Assembly (NCBI RefSeq): GCF_014217565.1 | Contig: NZ_CP043661.1 | Span: 6,696,001-6,760,000, forward strand | DNA from: Kribbella qitaiheensis | Lineage (GTDB): Bacteria; Actinomycetota; Actinomycetes; Propionibacteriales; Kribbellaceae | Direction: 5' to 3' | DNA: 64,000 bases | Part shown: piece by piece, positions 28,635 to 38,626 of the stretch | Layout: each line of letters begins with the position of its first letter | Numbering within the stretch: position 1 is the stretch's first letter | Notes under the pieces: model-generated | Databases searched by the model: none | Told to the model about the DNA's origin: nothing | The model's input: the letters and a program-made list of their open reading frames with translations, nothing else | Program-made: the position numbers and the translations under genes

Positions 28635-28844
28635 GGAGCAGAGCCTCGATCAGGAGTTTGCGGTTAAGACAGGAAAGGTGGTGCGTGCACGGGTGAGTAG
28701 CAAACGCACACGCGCGAAGAGACAGACTAGCAAGAAGCCCTGATCAGCACCAAACCGAGCAACGCTACCGACGCCTGCCTTCGACACCCCCAACCCTACA
28801 GCCGCAGCCTAGAGAGACCGCACCGCCAACCGCAGCCTGGCCGC

Positions 28845-29264
28845 TCACAGAGGCGAAGGTGGCCTGCCGCCTGCCGCCTGCCGCCTACCGCCTGCCGCGA
28901 AGGTGGATGCCGCGCTGCCGGCGGTGGTGAGCTGATGGTGAGGGCTAGTGGTCCCTGGGGGAGGTGGGGATTCGGCGGTGGATTTCAGGGCGTTGAGGGT
29001 GTGATGGATGCCGGTGACGTTGCGTGTGTTGCGGTTGCCGAAGATGAGGCTGAACGGGCGGCGGAGGACGGCGGGGCGGTGGGTGCATTCGGGGCTCCAT
29101 TCGCCCATTCGGGGGAGGTCGCTGACCAGTGCGTAGAGGTGGTCCGGCGGGGCCTCGACGGTGATGGATGCCTCGAAGTCCGGCGTGTCGGTCCTTCCGT
29201 GGTGACGGTGATTCCCCGTGACACGTACTGGACTGAGCGTGACATCGGCGAGGGGCAGCGGCAT
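28845..29264 (-). pseudogene. SRPBCC-family protein with internal deletion
   Basis: The N-terminal end is a good SRPBCC start: TPDFEASITVEAPPDHLYAL, then VSDLPRMGEWSPECTH. Directly after it the sequence jumps to what looks like the C-terminal helix of the same fold (PFSLIFGNRNTRNVTGIHHT then LNALKSTAES), so the central 80 or so residues with the ligand cavity are missing. The tail beyond that is low-complexity Pro/Ser and the tandem repeats at 28863. The expected ATG just before PDF is ACG in this sequence, behind a good GGAAGG site; the only in-frame ATG is 29264. Non-functional as read; assignment is moderately certain. Confidence 0.45.
28853..28906. repeat. five 7-bp tandem repeats between 10-bp direct repeats
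   Basis: CCTGCCG is repeated five times at 28863-28897 (the fourth copy is CCTACCG). The array is flanked on both sides by GCGAAGGTGG (28853-28862 and 28897-28906). It lies in the frayed 3' end of the SRPBCC remnant. Confidence 0.75.
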
Positions 29265-29275
29265 ACTCGGCCCCC

Positions 29276-31709
29276 ATGTCGTCCTCCGCCCGCGTACGTC
29301 GTACGGCCGGTCTGCTGATTTTCGCAGTCTTCGCCGCCACCACCACAGCCCTCGCCGTCGCCGGCTCCGCCACCGCGTCGAGCCAGAGCGTCGCGGCGAG
29401 CCAGAGCGTCGCGGCGAGTCAGGGGCGGGCGCAGGTGGAGCGGGTCGGCCAGGGAACCGGTGTGCCGGAGTCGGTGACTGGGGTTTATCTGGTTCAGCTC
29501 GATGATTCGCCGGTTGCGGAGTATGACGGCGACATCGGCGGGCTGCCCGCGACGCGGGTTGTTCCTGGTGGCAAGTTGTTGAGGCAGGCCGCGCCGGTGC
29601 TCTCGTATGTGGAGCATCTCGCGCGGGAGCGGGCGGAGGTTCTCGGTCGAGTCCCGGGCGCCACCAAGCTGTACGACTACAACTACACGTACGCCGGTTT
29701 CTCGGCTCGGATGTCGCACGACGAGGCTGTGCAGTTGGCTGAATCCTCCGGGGTGAAGAGCGTCGAGGCGAGCGGATTCCAGCACCAGGACACGGTCGAC
29801 ACCCCGCGGTACCTGGGCCTCTCCGGCAGGGGCGGCGCCTGGCAGCAGGCGGGCGGAATCGACAAGGCCGGCGACGGGGTGATCATCGGCATGATCGACA
29901 CGGGGTTCGTCCCCGAGCGGCCCAGCTTCGCGCCGATGAAGACCACCAAGCAGTCGGATGCCCTGGTCGCCCGCAAGTGGAAGGGCACCTGCCAGGTGGG
30001 CGAGGAAGCGCCGGTTGCCTGCAACAACAAGGTCATCGGCGCTCGGTACTTCGACGCAGGCATCGGCAACCGCCCGATCCCGGAGGAGTTCCGTTCGCCC
30101 CGCGACTACGGCGGTCACGGCACCCACACGGCCAGTACTGCGGCCGGCAACTACGGCGTCGACATGTCCGTGCAAGGCCGGCACTACGGCAAGGGCTCCG
30201 GCATCGCGCCCCACGCGCGCCTGGCGATCTACAAGGTGCTGTGGGCAGTAGACGCGGCAGGAGGCGGCACTGGAACCGATGCTGACATCGTGGCCGGTAT
30301 CGACGCGGCAGTCGCTGACGGTGTCGATGTCATCAACTACTCGATCTCCGGTCCGGGCAACACCTTCGTCAACGCAGTAGGTCTGGCCTTCCTCCGTGCA
30401 GCGCGCGCAGGTGTGTTCGTAGCCACCAGTGCGGGCAACACCGGCCCAGGAGTGAGCACAGTCGGCAAGAACTACCCCTGGGTGACGACTGTTGCCAACG
30501 GCACCCACGACCGCGAGATCCAGACCACGGTGACATTGGGCAACGGCAAGTCGTACACGGGTGCGGGTATCGGCGCGGGCACCCCCGAGGCTCCCGTAGT
30601 ACTGGCCAAGAACGCGGGTCTCCAGGACGCGAAGCCGACCAACCTCACCCTCTGCATGCCCAAGACGCTCGACCCGGCGAAGGTGACCGGCAAGATCGTC
30701 GTCTGCGACCGCGGCGTCAGCGCCCGGGTCGACAAGAGCCTGCAGGTGAAGAACGCCGGCGGCATCGGGCTGATCCTGGTCAACCCCACACCGAACACAC
30801 TCGACTCCGACCTCCACTCGGTGCCGACCGTCCATCTGGATCACGTCGCGGCGCCCGAGATCAAGGCGTACGTCGAGGGGACCACTTCGCCGACTGCCAA
30901 GATCGGCCCAGGCCGGCCGGTTCGGGTGAACGCGCCGAAGGTGGCAAGCTCGTCGAGCCGCGGCCCGGCCCTCGCTGGGAACGGGGATCTGCTCAAGCCG
31001 GACATCATGGCGCCGGGCACCAACATCCTGGCCGCGACCAGCGCGTTCGCCGCGGCCGGCGGCCAGTACGCGTTCCTCAGCGGCACTTCGATGTCGACGC
31101 CCCACATCGCCGGAGCAGCCGCCGTCCTGAAGGGCCGGTATCCGAACTGGTCACCGATGGCGATCAAGTCGGCCCTACTGACCACCGCAAACTCCAACGA
31201 CACCGACGGCGATCCGATCAAGAACGACTCGGGTTCGCCGGGCAATCCCGTTCGGGTACGGCGCGGGCATGGTCCAGCCGAAGCTCGCGATGGACCCCGG
31301 TCTGGTCTACGACTCCTCGTACGACGACTGGGCGCGTTTCGTCTGCGGCTCAGGCCAGGTGCGAGACACGCACGACCTGTGCGCCAAAGGCAAAAGAGAC
31401 CCGAGCGACCTGAACTACCCGTCGATCTCGATCGGCGACCTGGCCGGCAAACAGACGGTCACCCGAACCGTCCGCAACGTCGGTCTACTCCCAGAGATCT
31501 ATACCCCGAAGATCGAGGGCCTGACGGGCCTCAAGGCAACCGTCACCCCCAAGCTCCTGGTCGTCCTCCCCGGTGCTACCGCCACCTACCGAGTCACCTT
31601 CGAGCGCGTCGACGCGCCCCTGGACCAGTACGCCTTCGGGAAACTCACCTGGCGCTCGGCCCGCCACACAGTCACCAGCACCCTGGCGATCCGCACCCAC
31701 CCCAGCTGA
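29276..31709 (+). CDS. secreted subtilisin-like serine protease with PA domain (one frameshift)
   Basis: About 810 residues after repair. A signal peptide spans residues 1-35 (AGLLIFAVFAATTTALAVAG), then comes an 18-bp tandem repeat coding SQSVAA (29381-29416) and an inhibitor I9-like propeptide. The S8 catalytic triad is complete: Asp in GMIDTGF (about 208), His in GGHGTHTAS (about 283), Ser in SGTSMSTPHIAGAAA (about 605). A protease-associated domain is inserted between His and Ser (KIVVCDRGVSARVDKSLQ, then NAGGIGLILVN), and a fibronectin-III-like end follows (TVTRTVRNVG). The break is at 31247-31250: one C too many in CCC. Downstream the frame resumes FGYGAGMVQPKLAMDPGLVY. Family members degrade extracellular protein. 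Confidence 0.85.
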
Positions 31710-31765
31710 CCCACCCAACCCAAAGCCGGCCGCACACCCCCAGAGCGCAGCCGGCTTCAGCTTGA

Positions 31766-32990
31766 TCAGGGCCGGCCGAGCTTGATCCGTACTCCGGTCG
31801 GCGTGGTGAACACCAACTTGCAGTCTCCCGAGGTGACGTCACAGCGGATGACCGATATTCCGGCGGTCACGGGCGAACCGTCCGGGCCGATGGACGGCGG
31901 CGTCTTCGGCGGCTGTTTGTCCCTGAGACCGGTGCCGGTGAAGAGGAGGTGCGTGTCATCTTCGAAGACCGGAGCGGGGAGGTCGGAGATCGGCCGCGGC
32001 AGCCGCAGTTTCGTCGCCTTGCCGGTGGCTACGTCGATCACCACCGGTTGCGGTTGGACCTCGGTACGGCTGTCGGCAGACAATGACGAGCCGGGGTGCA
32101 CCATGGTCCGGCCGTCCGGAGACACCACCGGATAGAACGCCCTTCCACCGCTGCCGCAGTACTGGCGATCGACCGCGAAGCCCGTGCCCTGGGCTGAGCC
32201 GAGCTTCATGCACCAGGACTCGCCCTTGTTGGTCCGGGTGACGACCTGCACCTTGTCGGAGTCGGTCGCACCCTCCAGGCCGAGGTCGAAGCCGGGGATC
32301 GTCAGCTGGACCGGTTGCCCCTGGCCGGGCTGCCAGAGCAGCGGTTGAGCGCCCACCTTGTAGTCCTCGCCGAACCAGAGGCCGGCCTGGTTCCAAGCCC
32401 AGAGCACTGTCGTCTGGTGGGGCAGCGTCACCGAAGCGATCTCCTTCCTCGTTGCGACGTCGAGCACCAGCACCTTGGTCTTGCCTTTGCCGGCCGCAAG
32501 TGTGACGGCGACCTTCGAACCGTCCGGCGACTTGAGGATGCCCCTCGTGTTCTGCGGACCGAGCGGCTGGAATTTGCCGTCGGCCTGCAGGGTGCCGGTC
32601 TGGAACGGGCCGCCAGCTTCGCCCTTGATGAACAGCCAACCGCCCGCCACCCTGCCGCTCGGGCCGATCACCAATGAGTCGTCGATCTTCACCGTCTGCT
32701 TGCCGTCGTGCAGAGTTTTGGTGGTGCCGTCCGACAGCACGTAGGGGATCCGCAGTTCGGTGCTGGGCTTGTCAGCGGGTGGTGGGGGTGTCTTGTCCTT
32801 GCCGGACAGGTGGATTGCGACTGGGACGGCTACTACCAGGATCGCGGCGATTGCAGCGGCGGCGATGACTATCGGCCAGCTGCGGCGGTGGTGGCTTACC
32901 AGCTCCAGGCCTTGGGGCTCGTGGTCGTCGGGGATGGTGGCGGCCCTTGGTGTCCAGGTAGTCGCGCAGGCGGGATTCGGTGTCGTTCAT
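31766..32990 (-). CDS. anti-sigma factor-like membrane protein with beta-propeller-like outer domain (one frameshift)
   Basis: Begins MNDTESRLRDYLDTKG at ATG 32990, overlapping the sigma factor stop (ATGA). The frame then breaks at CCC 32944-32946 (GGG on the coding strand). Removing one base continues into AATIPDDHEPQGLELVSHHR, a membrane helix SWPIVIAAAAIAAILVVAVP and a 330-residue outer part that runs to 31766. The outer part contains repeated strands and SPDGSKVAVTLAAG, VVSPDGRTMVHPG motifs typical of WD/TolB-like propellers, and paired cysteines. Coupling to the ECF gene suggests it holds that sigma factor inactive at the membrane. It lacks an obvious zinc-binding HxxxCxxC. Confidence 0.7.
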
Positions 32991-33544
32991 CGGGCTTCCT
33001 TCAGCTTCTTCGTGAGGGCGACGAGGCCGCGGGAGTTCGTGGCCCGGGCGGTCGACTCGCTGATCCCCAGCGTCTGGCCGATCTCGGCGTACGGGAGATC
33101 GAGGTAGTACCGCAGGACGAGCACCTCGCGGGACCAGATCGGCAGCGCCTGCAGGGCTCGCTGTACTTCGCGGCGGCTTTCGCCGACCTCGGCCGCGCTC
33201 TCCGCCGAGTCGCCGGACCGGGAGGAGGGCGGGACGTAGAGCCGGGCCACTCTGCGTCTGCGCAGTACAGAGCGGCTTCGGTTCAGGACGGCTGTGCGCA
33301 GGTAGCTCACGACCTTGTCGCCGTCGGTCAGCGGCCACGTGCGGTAGAGCTCCGTGAAGACTTCCTGTACGACGTCCTCCGCCGACTCCGGGTCGTCGAC
33401 CATCAGCACGGCGAGCCGGATCAACCCGACCCGGTGCTGCCGGTACAGCTCGGAGATGGCGGCAGGCGCTTCTTCGGACTGCGCCAAGGCCACGATGTGG
33501 TTCGTCACACCCCCTAAGACGCCTCGCGGGGTGAAACGCTGCAT
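32987..33544 (-). CDS. ECF RNA polymerase sigma factor (SigE/SigL-like)
   Basis: 185 residues. Sigma region 2: ISELYRQHRVGLIRLAVLMV, then DDPESAEDVVQEVFTELYRT. Region 4: RALQALPIWSREVLVLRYYL followed by DLPYAEIGQTLGISESTARA. This is a group IV sigma factor of the SigE-like actinobacterial type. ATG 33544 is used here, but GTG 33508 (VTNHIVALAQ) would give a more typical N-terminus. It directs transcription of a stress or envelope regulon when released from the downstream anti-sigma protein, whose start overlaps its stop. Confidence 0.92.
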   Translation of the reverse strand: MQRFTPRGVLGGVTNHIVALAQSEEAPAAISELYRQHRVGLIRLAVLMVDDPESAEDVVQEVFTELYRTWPLTDGDKVVSYLRTAVLNRSRSVLRRRRVARLYVPPSSRSGDSAESAAEVGESRREVQRALQALPIWSREVLVLRYYLDLPYAEIGQTLGISESTARATNSRGLVALTKKLKEAR

Positions 33545-33546
33545 CG

Positions 33547-34452
33547 TCAGCTCAGGCGTTCGCGGAGCCAGTCCAGGTGAACCAGGGCCGTCTCCCGCTG
33601 CCAGGCGCGGATCGTAGGCAGCCCAGGTGGCGCCGGCTGGCTACTGCCCCACCAGAGACCACCAGCGATCCCAGCGAGGAACCCGGTGATGCCGTCGTCA
33701 GCAGGCAGCGTCGGTAGCTCCACTGATCCACGCATGTCCGCGTGCAGGATCACCGTGTCGGCCCAGGGCGCAGCAAGTGCGGCGTGCGCCCAGTCGATGA
33801 ACACGACCCGCGTCTCGGTCAGCAGGATGTTGTCCGCGCGCAGATCCCAGTGCGTCAGCCCGTCGCCCTTCGCCAGCGCGGCCAACCCGGTCCGGGCAAG
33901 CTCGGCCAACTCCTCCTCACGCCCCGACACCCACTCCGGTACTGCGAGTCCGTCGGTGATCACCTGGTCCCACCGGCTCAGGAACGTCTCACTCCGTACT
34001 GCGGCGACCGGCGCCTCCGGCCACGGGGACGGCTGCAGCGCCTCGGTCAGCTCCGCCAGCCCGTCCAGCACGCGGGCCGCATCGTGCGGGTGCCACGGAT
34101 GCGGTGGCAGATACCCCTCGATGTCCTCCAGCAGCAGCGCGACCCAGTCGCCGTCGTCGTACACGTCGTACAGGAAAGGGGTGTGCGGCAACGAGTGGGC
34201 GGCAAGCCCCTGCATCGCGGCGATCTCGTTGCGGAACAGCGTCGGGGTATCGGGGTTCAGCGCCAACCCGACGGCCTTGATGAAGGCACGCCGCCCAGAA
34301 GCGGTCACCAGCCGGGCCGCGACACCAGGGGAGAAGCCACCCTGCTGAGTGGTTGCCGACACCACCGATGACCCGAGCGAGCGCTCCACCCACTCCCGCA
34401 CCACAGCAGGCACTTGTTCGAACGGCATCCGAACCCCCAGAGCATGCGCCAT
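33547..34452 (-). CDS. aminoglycoside phosphotransferase-family kinase
   Basis: 301 residues, APH/choline-kinase fold. N-lobe: GGFSPGVAARLVTASGRRAF with the catalytic Lys in FIKAVG. Catalytic loop: LTHWDLRADNILL (HxDxxxxN), and metal-binding Asp in VVFIDWAHAALAAPWADT. ATG 34452 lies directly on a GGAGGT, too close to be used well; ATG 34428, behind GGGGG, may be the real start. Proteins of this group phosphorylate aminoglycosides, macrolides or metabolites; being chromosomal and single, antibiotic resistance should not be assumed. Two bases separate it from the sigma gene. Confidence 0.85.
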   Translation of the reverse strand: MAHALGVRMPFEQVPAVVREWVERSLGSSVVSATTQQGGFSPGVAARLVTASGRRAFIKAVGLALNPDTPTLFRNEIAAMQGLAAHSLPHTPFLYDVYDDGDWVALLLEDIEGYLPPHPWHPHDAARVLDGLAELTEALQPSPWPEAPVAAVRSETFLSRWDQVITDGLAVPEWVSGREEELAELARTGLAALAKGDGLTHWDLRADNILLTETRVVFIDWAHAALAAPWADTVILHADMRGSVELPTLPADDGITGFLAGIAGGLWWGSSQPAPPGLPTIRAWQRETALVHLDWLRERLS

Positions 34453-34669
34453 ACCTCCTGAGGGTAGACGGCACCGGGCCGCCCCGCAGGCGATTCCGCC
34501 GGCCGGACCTCCTCACCGGTCCGTTGAGCTGGGTGATCGTGATCTCACGCTCAGCGACGGCTGCGGCCGTTCATCGCTCGGGGGATCGGCTGGATGCGGA
34601 AAGGATTGGTCTGTCATGGGATGATTGACAGGTTGCCCGCATCACTCCTGAGATGAACTGGATCCCTCC

Positions 34670-36555
<1,886 letters not shown>

Positions 36556-36556
<1 letters not shown>

Positions 36557-37467
36557 TGCCGGTCGAGATCCCGGCGGAGTTCCTCAAGGTCGGTTCGCGC
36601 GGCCCGGAGTGGGTCGCGTGGATCGACCAGTTGCCGCGGCTGACCCGCGACCTGCTGGCCGAATGGGGTCTGCGGGTCGACGGCGAACCGACGTACGGGA
36701 ACTGTGCGCTGGTCGTTCCGGTCCGTACGCCGGATGGCGTGGCGGCGATGCTCAAGGTCCAGTTCCCGCACTGGGAGGCCGAGACCGAGCATCTCGCGTT
36801 GCGGATCTGGGACGGCAATGGCGCGATCCGGCTGCTGCGGGCGGATCCGCGCCGCTTCGCGCTGCTGCTGGAGCGGGCGCAGCCGCAGGACCTGACCAGC
36901 ATCGACGAGATCGAGGCGAGCGAGACCATCGCGTCGCTCTACAAGCGGCTGCACGTGCCGGCCGGGCCGCAGTTCAAGCTGCTGTCCAGCCAGACCGAGC
37001 GCTGGTCACGCGAACTGCTAGCACTTCCCGCCTCGGCACCAGTGCCCCGCCGGTACGTCGAGCAAGCTGCTGCGCTGGCCCGCGACTTCGCCTCCGACTC
37101 GGCCTGCGACGGCACCCTGATCCACACCGATCTGCACTACTTCAACGTCCTCGCGGCCGACCGCGAACCGTGGCTGGTAATCGACCCGAAGCCGTTGTCA
37201 GGCGATCCGCACTACGAGGTGGCGCCGCTGCTCTGGAACCGCTGGGACGAGATCGCCGCGCACCGCGACCTCCGCTTCGCCCTCCGCCGCCGCTTCTACG
37301 CCATCATCGACACGGCCGGCCTCGACGAGAACCGCGCCCGCGACTGGATCATCGTCCGCCAAATGGTCAACGCCCTCGGCGCCGTCCGAGACGCGGGCTC
37401 CGACGAATCTCTCCCGATGGACTGGCTCACCCGCAACATCGCCATCACCAAAGCCATCCAGGACTGA
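36556..37467 (+). CDS. APH(6)-like aminoglycoside/hydroxyurea kinase
   Basis: 303 residues; the GTG start shares its G with the lepA TAG stop, so translation is coupled. The fold matches the streptomycin 6-phosphotransferase/hydroxyurea kinase family: EWGLRVDGEPTYGNCALVVP, then AAMLKVQFPHWEAETEHLAL with the ATP-binding Lys, the catalytic loop LIHTDLHYFNVLAADREPWL (HxDxxxxN) and VIDPKPLSGDPHYEVAPLLW. It would transfer phosphate from ATP to a hydroxyl group of an aminoglycoside or similar molecule. Resistance is possible but unproven; many saprophytic actinomycetes carry such genes. Confidence 0.85.
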
Positions 37468-37476
37468 CTTCAGTCC
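37461..37476. terminator. short palindrome between convergent genes
   Basis: GGACTGACTTCAGTCC is a perfect inverted repeat covering the stop of the APH(6)-like gene and the stop of the opposing small gene; it could end both transcripts. Confidence 0.4.
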
Positions 37477-37667
37477 CACCAGGCTGACCACACCTGGTTG
37501 TCCTTCAGCTTGGCGGCGAGGTTGGGACGGGTGCTGGAGCCATACCAGTCGTAGGCGCCGTCGTCGTACGCCTCGTACAGCCTGGCTGCGACGAGCGCTT
37601 CCTCGTCGGTGCGCGGCGGTCGTTCCAGGGCCAGATCCAGGGTCCTGGCTGACAACGTGGCGGGCAT
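37470..37667 (-). CDS. small conserved-looking hypothetical protein
   Basis: 65 residues from ATG 37667 with GGAG upstream. Sequence MPATLSARTLDLALERPPRT, then DEEALVAARLYEAYDDGAYD and WYGSSTRPNLAAKLKDNQVW, ending SAWWD. It is aromatic and acidic, with no membrane segment. It looks like a real soluble protein by composition, but I recognise no family. An upstream extension to 37763 has the composition of non-coding sequence and is rejected. Divergent from the MOSC gene, convergent with the kinase. Confidence 0.5.
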   Translation of the reverse strand: MPATLSARTLDLALERPPRTDEEALVAARLYEAYDDGAYDWYGSSTRPNLAAKLKDNQVWSAWWD

Positions 37668-37813
37668 GGCTCCGGACAGGGAGGATGTCGTCGGAGCGTG
37701 GCAACTCCTCCTCGTCGGCGAAGGATGCTGCATGGCGGACAGCATGGCGTACGCCGGGGACAAAGCCGGGTGGACGGAAAATCGGTGGCGATCGGCCGAG
37801 CGATCGGGAGACG

Positions 37814-38449
37814 ATGTCGGGTATGCGGCTGCTGACGGTGAATGTGGTGGAGGAGTTGATTCCGGGCCCGAAAGAGACCGGGGTGACGGCGATCGACAAG
37901 CGGCCGCAGGTGGGGCGGGTGCCGGTGGGGGAACTCGGGCTGCGCGGGGACTCGGTGTGCGACACCAAGAACCATGGCGGGCCGGACCAGGCGCTCTACG
38001 CGTACGCCGCGGAGGACTCCGGGTGGTGGGCTGACCAGCTCGGGCGGGAGATTCCGCCCGGACTGTTCGGGGAGAACCTGGTCACCGAAGGGCTCGACAT
38101 CACCAGCGCGTTGATCGGTGAGGTGTGGCGGCTCGGTGACGAGGTCGAGGTGATGGTGCGGGCGCCGCGGATTCCGTGCGTCACTTTCCAGCACCGGATG
38201 GAGATCCCGGGCTGGATCAAGCGGTTCCACCGCGAGGGGCGTCCGGGCGCCTATCTGAAGGTGCTGAAGACCGGCACGCTCGGCGCCGGTGACGAGATCA
38301 CGGTGCTGGACCGGCCGGCGCACGAGGTGACCATCGGCGTGATGTTCGCTGCCCAGGACTCGGCGAAGATGCAGACGATGCTCGATGCCGAGGTCGATCT
38401 CGTGGACGAGCTCCGTGCACAGGCCGAGCGCGTCGCAGCCCGCGGCTGA
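37814..38449 (+). CDS. MOSC domain-containing protein
   Basis: 211 residues from ATG 37814; ATG 37823 is an alternative. The MOSC core of molybdenum-cofactor sulfurase-related proteins is seen in GLRGDSVCDTKNHGGPDQAL, then YAYAAEDSGWWADQLGREIP, GLFGENLVTEGLDITSALIG and APRIPCVTFQHRM with the conserved Cys. The three-helix tail resembles the YiiM type. These proteins act on Mo- or sulfur-bearing substrates, including reduction of N-hydroxylated compounds with partner proteins. No redox partner gene is adjacent. Confidence 0.88.
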   Translation: MSGMRLLTVNVVEELIPGPKETGVTAIDKRPQVGRVPVGELGLRGDSVCDTKNHGGPDQALYAYAAEDSGWWADQLGREIPPGLFGENLVTEGLDITSALIGEVWRLGDEVEVMVRAPRIPCVTFQHRMEIPGWIKRFHREGRPGAYLKVLKTGTLGAGDEITVLDRPAHEVTIGVMFAAQDSAKMQTMLDAEVDLVDELRAQAERVAARG

Positions 38450-38479
38450 TGGCGTCGCAGGATCCGAGCAGGCGAGTGA

Positions 38480-38626
38480 AGCGCGGCTGAGAGGCTGCTG
38501 TCGGCGGTTCCGCTCGGCCACCTCGCCGACCGGCGTGGCCCACGCACCCTGTTCGTGATCCTGAGCCTCACGGTCCGCTGCCTGGCCGCCGCCCGGCGTA
38601 CCGAGGCGGCGGCCCAACTCGTCTAA
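38480..38626 (+). pseudogene. MFS transporter remnant (about 48 codons)
   Basis: The frame reads LLSAVPLGHLADRRGPRTLF then VILSLTVRCLA, which matches the helix 2 / loop 2-3 signature of MFS proteins (GxLADRxGPR). It then passes straight into AARRTEAAAQLV and a stop, like the hydrophilic tail of such a protein. No start codon or further helices exist. The end overlaps the stop of the glucosaminidase on the other strand. Probably the ends of a transporter gene whose middle has been deleted. Confidence 0.4.

Noticed and set aside
28985..31105. 706-codon minus-strand frame opposite the subtilase
   Set aside because: Antisense to a complete protease catalytic domain.
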